In this document: positions 1 to 8,467 of the stretch, piece after piece
How positions within the stretch are numbered: position 1 is the stretch's first letter
Layout: the number at the start of each line of letters is the position of its first letter
Assembly: GCF_018449515.1 (NCBI RefSeq)
Contig: NZ_JAAVUQ010000010.1
Location: forward strand, 175,275-239,274
Direction: 5' to 3'
Length of the DNA stretch: 64,000 nucleotides
Source of the DNA: Caballeronia sp. dw_19
GTDB taxonomy: Bacteria; Pseudomonadota; Gammaproteobacteria; Burkholderiales; Burkholderiaceae
The notes under the pieces: generated by a model
Databases searched by the model: none
Told to the model about the DNA's origin: nothing
What the model saw: only the letters and a program-made list of their open reading frames with translations
Position numbers and translations under genes: made by a program

Positions 1-578
1 GTTGCGTCAGCCAACGAGCCGAGCCGGCGCGCAAGCGGTTTCCCGATCGACCACGCCTGGTTGTAACCGCGCGTCCTCAGGCGCCGTGGCGACAGCGGCA
101 CAGGAGCGACGACATCCGGTGCCGCCGCGTTGGTACTCTCGAATGCGGCGTGCAACTGGCGCGCAAACTCGTCGGCTGTTGCCAGCCGCGCGTGGAACTT
201 GAGATCAAGCGCGAGTGTATCGAGCGGCGCATGGTAATCGGCCAGCGCGATGGTCGCGTCAAAATGCGGCGGCTCCGCAATACACCGCCTGCAAGGTGAA
301 TGCGCGCCACTTTTAACGCCAGCAGATGCGGCCGAGGCCGCGGCAAGCACCGGCACGGGCAGTGCACAAACCGGGCAACGCGTGCGTGTCTGGTTCCAAT
401 ACTGTTCATCGCAGCCAGCACACAATACTTTCTGCGACAAATTGCCACACAATGCGCACTGACTGGGCAACGCGATGTCGCGCATCTGGCCGAGCCGCTG
501 CATGGCCGTGGCAGAAGCCGCGCGCAGCGAGCCAGGACCGCGCGATATGACACCAAGGACACCAAACCGTAGCTTCAT
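1..578 (-). CDS. comF: ComF family protein, 5' part only
   Basis: Amidophosphoribosyltransferase-like protein of the ComF/GntX family, linked in other bacteria to DNA uptake. The reading frame starts at an ATG at 578 and stays open to the window edge, so the C-terminal phosphoribosyltransferase core is outside. An N-terminal zinc-ribbon-like module is visible, with cysteines at about residues 41, 44, 53 and 56 (CALC...LCAGC), followed by CPVC and CRRC pairs. The family motif RTRGYNQAW appears near the truncated end. It is divergent from the methyltransferase gene that follows. The longest open frame here is a shadow in another frame; this frame was chosen for its ComF motifs. The family is clear; a role in competence is inferred only. 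Confidence 0.85.
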   Translation of the reverse strand, partial: MKLRFGVLGVISRGPGSLRAASATAMQRLGQMRDIALPSQCALCGNLSQKVLCAGCDEQYWNQTRTRCPVCALPVPVLAAASAASAGVKSGAHSPCRRCIAEPPHFDATIALADYHAPLDTLALDLKFHARLATADEFARQLHAAFESTNAAAPDVVAPVPLSPRRLRTRGYNQAWSIGKPLARRLGSLADA

Positions 579-735
579 ACGTTCGATCCAGGGAAAGCGT
601 GGCAGCGCAAAAATCCGCCTCGAGTGAGCGGGCGAGCGCTCAGGAGGACCGGCCGGAACCGTTGCACGGTCTGGTTTGGCTGAACGTTTCAGGAATCGAC
701 CGAGTATACTTCGCACTCTTAGAAAGTAGGTTGTC

Positions 736-1707
736 ATGTCCCCAACTCCTGCCAACGCTGGCCGTCCGGCCTACGATTCGCGCCGTCTGCAGCGAATTTT
801 CGACCGTCGCGCCTCGACGTTCGATGACGTCGCGTTCCTGCCGCGCGAGATCGCGCAGCGCATGCGCGAGCGGCTCGACTACATCAAGGTAACGCCGGTG
901 CGCGTGCTCGACGCGGGCTGCGGCATGGGCGCCGACTTGGCCGGCCTGCGCGAGCGTTTCGCCGATGCGTCGGTGCTCGGCATGGACTTGTCGGCGGCTA
1001 TGCTGGCCCGGGCGAACCAGGCCGAGATGGCCGAATCCGAAGCCAACGCTGGCTGGCGCCGGTTTCTTCCCGCCACGCTGGGCAAGGCGTTCGGCGCGCG
1101 CGGCCCGCAACTGGCGCAGGGCGACTTCGCTCACCTGCCGTTTGTTGCAAGCGCGTTCGAGATGCTCTGGTCGAATCTCGCGCTGCACTGGAATGCGCGG
1201 CCCGACCTCGTATTCCCCGAATGGGCGCGTGTGCTCAAGGTGAACGGCCTTCTGATGTTCAGCACGCTCGGTCCCGACACACTGAAAGAGCTCAGCGGCG
1301 CGTACGCGCAGGCGGAAAAATCACTGGGCCTGGCGCCACAGCGGCACACCATCGAATTCGTCGATATGCACGATCTCGGCGACATGCTGGTCGAGAGCGG
1401 CTTCGAGATTCCGGTGATGGATCAGGAGGTGCTGACGATCACGTACAAGTCGCCGGAATCGCTGCTGAAAGACGTGCGCCGCTGGGGTGCTTATCCGCGT
1501 GACGCCGCGCCGCAAACGCATGCTCGCGCGTTGCGTGACGCGCTTCACACGGCGCTTGAAGCGCGCCGCCGCGAGGACGGCACGATCCCGCTGACCTTTG
1601 AAGTGATCTATGGACACGCATGGAAGGCAGTGCCGCGAATGACGGCGGAAGGGCACGGTATTGTGAGGCTCGAAGACATAGGACGAGGCTCAAAACGGAG
1701 CAAGTAA
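736..1707 (+). CDS. BioC-like SAM-dependent methyltransferase
   Basis: Class I SAM-dependent methyltransferase of 323 residues. The SAM-binding motif DAGCGMGADL lies at residues 59-68, an acidic residue (GMDLS) closes strand 2, and SNLALHW matches the BioC-type post-motif. BioC methylates malonyl-ACP to open the pimelate route to biotin; many Burkholderiaceae carry this gene beside comF rather than in a bio cluster. The N-terminal segment RIFDRRASTFDDVAFL is also typical of BioC. A TATACT hexamer about 25 nt upstream of the ATG could be a -10 element. No other biotin gene is in the window, so the substrate is inferred from family resemblance. Confidence 0.8.
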   Translation: MSPTPANAGRPAYDSRRLQRIFDRRASTFDDVAFLPREIAQRMRERLDYIKVTPVRVLDAGCGMGADLAGLRERFADASVLGMDLSAAMLARANQAEMAESEANAGWRRFLPATLGKAFGARGPQLAQGDFAHLPFVASAFEMLWSNLALHWNARPDLVFPEWARVLKVNGLLMFSTLGPDTLKELSGAYAQAEKSLGLAPQRHTIEFVDMHDLGDMLVESGFEIPVMDQEVLTITYKSPESLLKDVRRWGAYPRDAAPQTHARALRDALHTALEARRREDGTIPLTFEVIYGHAWKAVPRMTAEGHGIVRLEDIGRGSKRSK

Positions 1708-1825
1708 ACCAGTCAAAACAGCCTTTCCCACTCCTCGATCACGCGTGTTGACACGCATCCAAAAGGATGCGGCAAAAGGGCGCAGAGGCTTGTGCGGCTT
1801 GGCTTTGCGGCGTGCACCACCTTGC

Positions 1826-1854
1826 TTGTGGATGCTGGGCAACGCGCCTATAAT
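1826..1854 (+). promoter_or_regulatory. Predicted sigma-70 promoter upstream of the DUF2244/cox region
   Basis: A -35-like TTGTGG at 1826-1831 is separated by 17 bp from a perfect TATAAT at 1849-1854. This is the only convincing promoter seen in the 308-nt gap between 1708 and 2015. Transcription would begin about 155 nt before the DUF2244 start codon. The rest of the gap holds no gene I can support. Confidence 0.5.
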
Positions 1855-2015
1855 GCGTCAGTTTGTCGCCGGGCTGGCATGATTTTGGGCGCATCCTGAG
1901 TGATTGGCAGTGGCAACAGGTAGGCAGCAGGGTGTGCAGGAAGCTGGCAGCAGGTGGGCAATACGCGGCGCGGTTGAGACAAATCTGACGCGGGAATCCA
2001 ACGCGGGAGACGGCG

Positions 2016-2492
2016 ATGCAAGCAACGGATCTGCCGATGGACACCGAACCGGTCATAAAGGACTGGTTGATCAAGCGGAACTGTTCTGTCTCGCCGCGGC
2101 AATTCGTGGCGTTCTACGTGTCGCTTGCGCTGTTTTCGTTGCTGATCGCGAGTTTGCTGGTGTGGGCGGGCGCTTGGCTGGTGCTGCCTTTTACGGGTAT
2201 CGAGTTGCTGGCGGTCGGTATCGCGTTCGTCATTTACGCGCGGCATGCTGTCGACTACGAGCGGATTCTACTGTTTCACGACCGGCTGCTGATCGAGCGG
2301 ATGGACGCGGAAACACTCACGCAGAGGGAGTTCAATCCGCGCTGGGTGAGAGTCGAGCCGGGGGCAACACCGAGAGATCCGGTGAAGCTGGTGTCCCGGG
2401 GGGAGTCGGTGCCGGTCGGGATACATCTGGCGCAGCATCGTCGCAAGCAGTTCGCCGTCGAGTTGCGGATATGGCTGAGGCGCTGCGGTTGA
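2016..2492 (+). CDS. DUF2244 domain-containing membrane protein
   Basis: Membrane protein of 158 residues in the DUF2244 family, which in proteobacteria is commonly found directly upstream of cytochrome c oxidase genes, as here. Two adjacent hydrophobic segments (about residues 29-53 and 56-75) form a hairpin, followed by a soluble C-terminal half starting ERILLFHDRLLIER. A GGGAGA ribosome binding site precedes the ATG. The molecular function is unknown; position suggests involvement in oxidase biogenesis, but that is inference. It is separated from coxB by about 240 nt. Confidence 0.8.
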   Translation: MQATDLPMDTEPVIKDWLIKRNCSVSPRQFVAFYVSLALFSLLIASLLVWAGAWLVLPFTGIELLAVGIAFVIYARHAVDYERILLFHDRLLIERMDAETLTQREFNPRWVRVEPGATPRDPVKLVSRGESVPVGIHLAQHRRKQFAVELRIWLRRCG

Positions 2493-2730
2493 CGGTCTGA
2501 GGATGCGCCGGCTGGGCGCATTCAGGATGTCCGGTTGGCGGCGCTCCGCGAAAAAGCACGGAACCGGGAACCGGGAAGCAAGAGGGAAAGTACGCGGGAA
2601 GTATGTAGCAAAGCGGCACACGCATCGACACGCGCCGCCGAGTAGATCGTTTCCAGGGGAGGCGATGCATGAGTCGGACGGGTGCATACGGGGGTCGAGG
2701 GTCTGAATGGAAATTTTGGGTAAGGAAGCT

Positions 2731-4347
2731 ATGAAAACAATCAAGCGAGCCCTGTCGGGCGTGCTGGCGTTAAGCGGACTCCTGTTCGCCGGCGCGGCCC
2801 TGGCGGTCAACGACAGTCCTGGCGGTCCTGCAGTTAACGAACTTAACTTCCAGACGCCGGTGACGAAGATCGCCGAAGAGCTCTACGGCCTCCATACGTT
2901 CATGCTGATCATCTGCACGGTGATTTTCCTCGGCGTGTTCGGCGTGATGTTCTATTCGGTCCTGATGCACCGGAAGTCGAAAGGACACAAGGCTTCGAAT
3001 TTCCACGAAAGCACCACCGTCGAAATCATCTGGACGATCGTCCCGTTCGTGATCGTCGTGCTGATGGCGCTGCCGGCCACGAAGGCCGTCGTCGCCATGA
3101 AAGACACCACCAACGCCGACCTGACCGTGAAGGTCACCGGTTATCAGTGGAAGTGGGGCTACGACTACGTGAAGGGGCAGGGCGAAGGCATCAACTTCCT
3201 GTCCACGCTCTCTACCCCGCGTAGCGAAGTGAACGGCCAGACGCCGATCACGGACCTGTATCTCCAGGAAGTCGACAATCCGCTCGTGGTTCCGGTCGAC
3301 AAGAAAATCCGCATCATCACCACAGCCAATGACGTCGTCCACTCGTGGTACGTCCCGGCGTTCGGCGTGAAGCAGGACGCGATCCCCGGCTTCGTGCGCG
3401 ACACGTGGTTCAAGGCCGAGAAGATCGGCACATTCCGCGGCTTCTGTACCGAGTTGTGCGGCAAGGAACACGCGTACATGCCGGTCGTGGTCGAAGTGTT
3501 GTCGGCTGAAGACTACACGGCGTGGGTCGATGGCCAGAAGAAGAAAATGGCCGCCAGCGCGGACGATCCGAACAAGACCTACACGATGGACGAACTGAAG
3601 GCGCGCGGCGCACAGGTCTATACGTCGAATTGCGCGGTCTGCCACCAGCCGACCGGCAAGGGCGCTGGTCAGTTCCCGGCGCTCGATGGCAGCAAGATCG
3701 CCAATGGCCCGATCGCGGACCACGTGAGCATTGTGCTGAAGGGCAAGGGCGCGATGCCGAACTGGGGCGCGACGCTCAATGACGTCGAGATCGCTTCGGT
3801 GATCACGTACGAACGCAATACCTGGGGCAACCACACGGGCGACATCCTGCAACCCCTGCAAGTCGCCGACGCACGTAACGGCAAGATGCCCGCCGGCGGC
3901 GATCATCTGGCGGGCGCAGGCGCTGCGGCTGGTTCGGATGCAGCGGCCAGCGGTGCAGCGGGTGGTTCGGAAGCAGCCAGTGCGGCAGCGCCGGCATCTG
4001 CCGCGGCGTCGGACGCTTCGGCTCCGGCGGCTTCGTTGCCGGCGAGCGTGTATTTCGAGACGGGCAAGGATGCATTGCCTGCCGACGCCGCCAGCGCCGT
4101 GCAGGCCGCAGCGGATTACGCGAAGGCTCATCCGGACGCGAAGCTGACGCTGTCGGGTTTCACCGACGCAACGGGCTCCGCCGCGAAGAACGCCGAATTG
4201 GCGAAGACGCGTGCGCAGGCTGTTCGCGACGCGCTGAAGGCCGCGGGCGTGGCGGAAGACCGCATCATTTTGAAGAAGCCGGAAACGATCACGGGCGGTG
4301 CTGACGCGAGAGAAGCACGGCGTGTGGAGATCAGTCCGGCTGCCTGA
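2731..4347 (+). CDS. coxB: Cytochrome c oxidase subunit II with C-terminal cytochrome c and OmpA-like domains
   Basis: Subunit II of the aa3-type oxidase, taking electrons from cytochrome c through the CuA centre. The start at 2731 is preferred because AAGGAAG lies just before it and it gives a clean signal peptide (MKTIKRALSG...ALA); an ATG 24 nt upstream at 2707 is in frame. Two TM helices span about residues 53-81 and 95-118. CuA ligands are H204, C239, C243, H247 and M250. A cytochrome c domain follows, with CAVCH at 301-305 and axial M342 in GAMPNWG. An Ala/Ser/Gly-rich linker (about 392-437) then leads to an OmpA-like domain (about 438-538). Length is about 538 residues, far longer than a plain subunit II. 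Confidence 0.95.
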   Translation: MKTIKRALSGVLALSGLLFAGAALAVNDSPGGPAVNELNFQTPVTKIAEELYGLHTFMLIICTVIFLGVFGVMFYSVLMHRKSKGHKASNFHESTTVEIIWTIVPFVIVVLMALPATKAVVAMKDTTNADLTVKVTGYQWKWGYDYVKGQGEGINFLSTLSTPRSEVNGQTPITDLYLQEVDNPLVVPVDKKIRIITTANDVVHSWYVPAFGVKQDAIPGFVRDTWFKAEKIGTFRGFCTELCGKEHAYMPVVVEVLSAEDYTAWVDGQKKKMAASADDPNKTYTMDELKARGAQVYTSNCAVCHQPTGKGAGQFPALDGSKIANGPIADHVSIVLKGKGAMPNWGATLNDVEIASVITYERNTWGNHTGDILQPLQVADARNGKMPAGGDHLAGAGAAAGSDAAASGAAGGSEAASAAAPASAAASDASAPAASLPASVYFETGKDALPADAASAVQAAADYAKAHPDAKLTLSGFTDATGSAAKNAELAKTRAQAVRDALKAAGVAEDRIILKKPETITGGADAREARRVEISPAA

Positions 4348-4360
4348 CGTACCCGTTCGC

Positions 4361-4390
4361 CCAGCTTCCATCTGAATGAAAGGAAGCTGG
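4361..4390 (+). promoter_or_regulatory. Intercistronic hairpin between coxB and ctaD
   Basis: Perfect 9-bp inverted repeat: CCAGCTTCC (4361-4369) pairs with GGAAGCTGG (4382-4390) around a 12-nt loop. No U-tract follows, so it is more likely an mRNA processing or stability element than a full terminator. Confidence 0.45.
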
Positions 4391-4436
4391 CGTAGCGTAC
4401 GCACAAGTGCCGCAGTATTCGCTTTAGGAGATTGTC

Positions 4437-6074
4437 ATGTCTAGCATCGGACACGATGTACCCGCGGGCCACGACCATGGCCACGCTCATGATCACGGTC
4501 ATGGCCACGACGAGCACGCGCACGAACTGCCGTACGGCTGGCGTCGCTGGCTGTTCGCGACGAACCACAAGGACATCGGTACCTTGTACCTGTTGTTCTC
4601 GTTCATCATGTTCCTCTCCGGGGGCGTGATGGCGCTGATGATCCGCGCCGAGCTCTTCGAGCCTGGCCTGCAGATCATGCGTCCCGAGTTCTTCAACCAG
4701 TTGACCACCATGCACGGCCTGATCATGGTGTTCGGCGCGATCATGCCGGCGTTCGTCGGTTTCGCGAACTGGCAGATTCCGCTGCAGATCGGCGCGTCGG
4801 ACATGGCCTTCGCGCGCATGAACAACTTCAGCTTCTGGCTGCTGCCGGTGGCGGCCATCCTGCTGATCACATCGTTCTTCGTTCCCGGCGGCGCGACCGC
4901 TGCCGGCTGGACGCTGTACGCGCCGCTCTCCACGCAGATGGGCCCGGGCATGGACTTCGCCATTTTCGCGATCCACCTGATGGGTGCGTCGTCGATCATG
5001 GGCGGTATCAATATCGTCGTGACGATTCTGAACATGCGCGCCCCTGGCATGACGCTGATGAAGATGCCGATGTTCTGCTGGACCTGGCTGATCACCGCCT
5101 ACCTGTTGATTGCCGTGATGCCGGTGCTGGCAGGCGCGATCACCATGGTGCTGTTCGATCGCCACTTCGGCACGTCGTTCTTCAACGCAGCAGGCGGCGG
5201 CGACCCGGTGATGTACCAGCATATCTTCTGGTTCTTCGGGCATCCCGAGGTGTACATCATGATCTTGCCGGCGTTCGGGATCGTGTCGCAGGTGATTCCG
5301 GCGTTCTCGCGCAAGACTTTGTTCGGTTATAGCTCGATGGTGTACGCAACCTCATCCATCGCGATTCTCTCGTTCATGGTCTGGGCGCACCACATGTTCG
5401 CCACCGGCATGCCGGTGACGGGTCAGCTATTTTTCATGTACGCGACCATGCTGATCGCGGTGCCGACCGGCGTTAAGGTGTTCAACTGGGTCGCAACCAT
5501 GTGGCGCGGTTCGTTGAGCTTCGAATCGCCCATGTTGTTTGCCATCGGCTTCCTGTTCGTATTCACCATGGGCGGTTTCACGGGCCTGATCCTCTCCATG
5601 GCGCCGCTTGATATCCAGATGCACGGGACTTACTACGTGGTGGCGCACTTCCACTACGTGCTGGTGGCGGGGTCGCTGTTCGCGCTCTTCTCCGGCTGGT
5701 ATTACTGGTCGCCGAAGTGGACCGGCTGGATGTACAACGAGACGCGCGGCAAGATCCACTTCTGGGCGTCGATGATCTTCTTCAACATCACCTTCTTCCC
5801 GATGCACTTCCTGGGCCTCGCCGGCATGCCGCGTCGTTATGCGGATTACCCGGCGCAGTTCACGGACTTCAACCAGATTGCGACGATTGGCGCGTTTGGT
5901 TTCGGTCTGGCGCAGGTGTACTTCCTGTTCGCGGTGGCATTGCCGGCGTATCGCGGTGGCGGTGATCTGGAGAAAGCCAGCGACAAGCCGTGGGACGGCG
6001 CCGAAGGTCTGGAATGGACTGTGCCGAGCCCGGCTCCGTTCCACACGTTCGAGCAGCCGCCGCACGTCGAGTAA
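4437..6074 (+). CDS. ctaD: Cytochrome c oxidase subunit I
   Basis: Catalytic subunit of the aa3 oxidase: reduces O2 to water at the heme a3-CuB site and pumps protons. It has 545 residues and twelve hydrophobic segments. Metal ligands visible are H93 (heme a, TMHGLIMVF), H269 with cross-linked Y273 (GHPEVY), H318/H319 (CuB, AHHMFATG), and H404 and H406 (HFHYVLV, heme a3 and heme a). GGAG precedes the ATG. The N-terminus carries an unusual histidine-rich tail (about residues 6-29) of repeated H-D-H-G-H units, absent from classical subunit I. The gene sits between two hairpins in the cox operon. Confidence 0.97.
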   Translation: MSSIGHDVPAGHDHGHAHDHGHGHDEHAHELPYGWRRWLFATNHKDIGTLYLLFSFIMFLSGGVMALMIRAELFEPGLQIMRPEFFNQLTTMHGLIMVFGAIMPAFVGFANWQIPLQIGASDMAFARMNNFSFWLLPVAAILLITSFFVPGGATAAGWTLYAPLSTQMGPGMDFAIFAIHLMGASSIMGGINIVVTILNMRAPGMTLMKMPMFCWTWLITAYLLIAVMPVLAGAITMVLFDRHFGTSFFNAAGGGDPVMYQHIFWFFGHPEVYIMILPAFGIVSQVIPAFSRKTLFGYSSMVYATSSIAILSFMVWAHHMFATGMPVTGQLFFMYATMLIAVPTGVKVFNWVATMWRGSLSFESPMLFAIGFLFVFTMGGFTGLILSMAPLDIQMHGTYYVVAHFHYVLVAGSLFALFSGWYYWSPKWTGWMYNETRGKIHFWASMIFFNITFFPMHFLGLAGMPRRYADYPAQFTDFNQIATIGAFGFGLAQVYFLFAVALPAYRGGGDLEKASDKPWDGAEGLEWTVPSPAPFHTFEQPPHVE

Positions 6075-6083
6075 AGCCACGCA

Positions 6084-6118
6084 GCGCGTTCCGTTCAGAT
6101 TCAAAAAACGGGACGCGC
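6084..6118 (+). promoter_or_regulatory. Intercistronic hairpin after ctaD
   Basis: GCGCGTTCCGTT (6084-6095) pairs with AACGGGACGCGC (6107-6118), a 12-bp stem with one G-U pair. It lies between the ctaD stop and the small assembly-protein ORF and has no U-tract. It may protect the 3' end of ctaD mRNA or attenuate downstream transcription. Confidence 0.4.
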
Positions 6119-6131
6119 GCCACGCAGGACA

Positions 6132-6314
6132 ATGACAGCGAAGCGCATGACTAGCGGAATAAAGCCTGAACGGATGACCCGGAATTCACAGAAGCAACGC
6201 ACGCCCGAGCAAGTTCGCGCGGGCAACAAGCGGCTTGGCCTGATCCTGCTGGCGGTAGCCGCGGTGTTTTTCGCGGCGGTTGTCGTCGATCAGTACGTGC
6301 GGTCGAGAGGCTAG
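6132..6314 (+). CDS. Cytochrome oxidase small assembly protein
   Basis: Sixty-residue protein with a basic N-terminal half and one C-terminal membrane helix (LGLILLAVAAVFFAAVVVDQ). It lies between ctaD and ctaG and ends 5 nt before the ctaG start, which fits the small oxidase-assembly family annotated at this position in betaproteobacteria. In-frame ATGs at 6147 and 6174 would give shorter forms, the last starting MTRNSQKQRTPEQV, so the exact start is uncertain. Its molecular role is not known from sequence; the position suggests insertion or stabilisation of subunit I or of the copper chaperone. Confidence 0.7.
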   Translation: MTAKRMTSGIKPERMTRNSQKQRTPEQVRAGNKRLGLILLAVAAVFFAAVVVDQYVRSRG

Positions 6315-6319
6315 GGAAC

Positions 6320-6892
6320 GTGTCGACGCCTGAGGAGATCAAGGAAGATCGCGCGTTCAACCGCTCGATGATGGTCAAGCTGATTGTGGTGGCGGCGGCC
6401 ATGTTCGGTTTTGGTTTTGCGCTCGTGCCCATGTATCGTGCGATCTGCTCGATTACCGGCATCAACAATCTCGTGCAGCGCGACGTGGGCGCACGGGAAG
6501 CGAGGAACACGCAGGTCGACACGAGCCGCAAGATTTCCATCGAATTCGATGCAAACGCGCGCGGCCCGTTGCAGTTCAAGCCGGAACAGAACACGCTGGA
6601 CGTGCATCCGGGCGAAGTGATGACGGTGATGTACGAGGTGACCAACCAGCAAGCCCGCACGGTTCAGGCGCAAGCCATTCCGAGCTACGCGCCCATGCAG
6701 GCCACCGAGTATTTCAAGAAGATCGAGTGCTTTTGCTTCACGCAGCAGACGTTGAAACCGAACGAGACCCGGCGCATGCCCGTGGTGTTCGTGGTGGACC
6801 CGAAGCTGCCCAAGGATGTGAAAACGATCACGTTGTCGTACACGTTCTTTGAATTGACCGCGCCTGCGTCGGTGTCGCGAAGCGGTATATAG
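6320..6892 (+). CDS. ctaG: Cytochrome c oxidase assembly protein CtaG (Cox11 family)
   Basis: Copper chaperone that delivers Cu to the CuB site of subunit I. The 190-residue protein begins at a GTG behind AGGGA. It has one N-terminal TM anchor (about 18-38), a conserved cysteine shortly after it (C43), and a periplasmic immunoglobulin-like domain with the copper-binding ECFCF motif (C137, C139). These are the hallmarks of Cox11. It lies 5 nt after the small assembly ORF, implying co-transcription and possibly coupled translation. Confidence 0.95.
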   Translation: MSTPEEIKEDRAFNRSMMVKLIVVAAAMFGFGFALVPMYRAICSITGINNLVQRDVGAREARNTQVDTSRKISIEFDANARGPLQFKPEQNTLDVHPGEVMTVMYEVTNQQARTVQAQAIPSYAPMQATEYFKKIECFCFTQQTLKPNETRRMPVVFVVDPKLPKDVKTITLSYTFFELTAPASVSRSGI

Positions 6893-6980
6893 CCCATAAG
6901 GCCGCGCTTTCCGGCAAATACGCGGCAGCCGGTGGTACGCAGAGTGGTACATAAGCCGCGCCAGGCGACGGAGACGTGAG

Positions 6981-7187
6981 ATGGTTGAAACACAAAAGCA
7001 GGCGCCGAAGAACAGCTTTCTCCGGTTGCTGAAGGCAGTTTTCTGGTCGTTCTTCGGCGTGCGCCGCCGCAGCGACCTGGAAAGCGATGCCTCGTTGAAC
7101 CCGCTGCATTTGATCGCGGCCGGGGTTATCGGGGCGGCGCTGTTTATCGTCGTGTTGCTGGTGGTGGTGCGGGCGGTGGTGGGATAA
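6981..7187 (+). CDS. DUF2970 domain-containing small membrane protein
   Basis: Protein of 68 residues with a basic amphipathic N-terminus, the segment FWSFFGVRRRSDLE, and one C-terminal membrane helix (about 45-66). This matches DUF2970, a small family found within cytochrome c oxidase clusters between ctaG and the subunit III gene. No catalytic residues are apparent. A role as an accessory or assembly factor of the oxidase is inferred from position alone. Confidence 0.8.
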   Translation: MVETQKQAPKNSFLRLLKAVFWSFFGVRRRSDLESDASLNPLHLIAAGVIGAALFIVVLLVVVRAVVG

Positions 7188-7271
7188 CGCCAGTGGCGTT
7201 GCTGCGGAAGGATCAAGCGGCGGCAGTGGCAGAAAAAATTCAAGCAACTGGATCGAAGTGGAGAATCAATA

Positions 7272-8129
7272 ATGAGCGGTCAAAACGAAAGCCCGTACTA
7301 TTTCGTCCCGCACCCGTCGAGACATCCGATCATGGCCGCCACCGGCCTGCTGATCTCGATGGCTTCGCTGGCGTCGTGGGTCAATGGTGAATCATGGGCG
7401 CCGATCACGTTTGTCATCGGCCTGCTTTGGCTGCTGTACACGCTGTGGCACTGGTTTGGAGACTCCATTGGGGAATCCGAAGGCGGGATGTACGGCAAGA
7501 ACGTCGATTTGTCGTACCGATGGAGCATGAGCTGGTTCATCTTCTCCGAAGTGATGTTCTTCGGGGCATTCTTCGGCGCGTTGTTCTACGCCCGCGAGAT
7601 CGCGCTGCATGAGCTGGGCAGCCTCGATTACAAGCTGATCTGGCCGGACTTCACCGCCGTTTGGCCGAACAACGGTCCTGCCGCGCTGGTGTCGCACTTC
7701 CGCTCCATGACGCCGTGGCCGCTGCCGACTATCAATACGGCGCTGCTGCTGAGTTCAGGCGCGACGCTGACGGTTGCTCACCATGCGCTGCGCGAGAATC
7801 ATCGGAAGAAAACGATTATCTGGCTGGCTGCGACCGTGCTGCTTGGCGCATGCTTTTTGTTCTGCCAGGGCTATGAATATTTCCACGCGTACAACGAACT
7901 GAACCTGACGCTGGCTTCGGGCGTGTACGGTTCCACGTTCTTCCTGCTGACGGGTTTTCACGGTTTCCATGTGTTTCTCGGCGGCACGATGCTCACCGTC
8001 GTTCTCGTGCGTGTCATTCGCGGGCACTTCACCGCGGAGCATCACTTCGCGTTTGAAGGGGCCGCGTGGTACTGGCACTTCGTGGACGTGGTGTGGCTCG
8101 GGTTGTACGTGGTCGTGTACTGGTTGTAA
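7272..8129 (+). CDS. ctaE: Cytochrome c oxidase subunit III
   Basis: Subunit III (285 residues, seven hydrophobic segments) stabilises the catalytic core and proton uptake of the aa3 oxidase. Typical motifs are PYYFVPHPSRHP at the N-terminus, WFIFSEVMFFGAFFGALFY, the glutamate-containing QGYEYFHA, and the C-terminal HHFAFEGAAWYWHFVDVVW. It is the last structural gene of the oxidase; a terminator hairpin lies about 130 nt downstream. Start ATG at 7272 is 84 nt after the DUF2970 stop. Confidence 0.97.
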   Translation: MSGQNESPYYFVPHPSRHPIMAATGLLISMASLASWVNGESWAPITFVIGLLWLLYTLWHWFGDSIGESEGGMYGKNVDLSYRWSMSWFIFSEVMFFGAFFGALFYAREIALHELGSLDYKLIWPDFTAVWPNNGPAALVSHFRSMTPWPLPTINTALLLSSGATLTVAHHALRENHRKKTIIWLAATVLLGACFLFCQGYEYFHAYNELNLTLASGVYGSTFFLLTGFHGFHVFLGGTMLTVVLVRVIRGHFTAEHHFAFEGAAWYWHFVDVVWLGLYVVVYWL

Positions 8130-8205
8130 GTATTCAGACAGCGGTCCAGGCTGTGGCGGATGTTGGTGGCTTGATCCACCCGCGTCCGGCCTGGCAGGAT
8201 GGCTT

Positions 8206-8247
8206 GAAGTGGATTGAAAGAAGTGGATCGAAAGAAGTCGATTGAAA
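8206..8247. repeat. Three imperfect 14-bp tandem repeats downstream of ctaE
   Basis: Three adjacent 14-bp units read GAAGTGGATTGAAA, GAAGTGGATCGAAA and GAAGTCGATTGAAA. They sit in the non-coding gap (8130-8467) between ctaE and the convergent DUF2909 gene, just before the terminator. Origin looks like slippage; no function is apparent. Confidence 0.7.
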
Positions 8248-8261
8248 AAGATGCTTTGCAA

Positions 8262-8300
8262 AGCGCCGCCTCGACCTGACTCGGGCGGCGTTTTGTTTTT
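8262..8300 (+). terminator. Rho-independent terminator of the first cox segment
   Basis: CGCCGCC (8264-8270) pairs with GGCGGCG (8284-8290), with a possible inner CGA/TCG extension, followed by TTTTGTTTTT. Position is right for ending the coxB-ctaE transcript. Confidence 0.75.
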
Positions 8301-8467
8301 GAACGCGGCTTGGCGGAAGGTTGAGGAAAGCGTTTCCTGCGCGGTTTTGTCGCAGCGTTGAGTGCAACGGCCCGCTAGTATTCCGCGATCCAGGGCGAAC
8401 CTTCGCGCTGCCAGAAGGCCCAACCCACGCGTAACTTAAGACTTGAGAGACTTAAGAAAGGCGTTAC

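Noticed and set aside
2770..4404. 544-codon reverse ORF opposite coxB
   Set aside because: It is an Arg/His-rich shadow of the coxB codons, produced by high GC at third positions.
8206..8247. Tandem 14-mers as a CRISPR array
   Set aside because: Units are directly adjacent without spacers and too short, and there are no cas genes.
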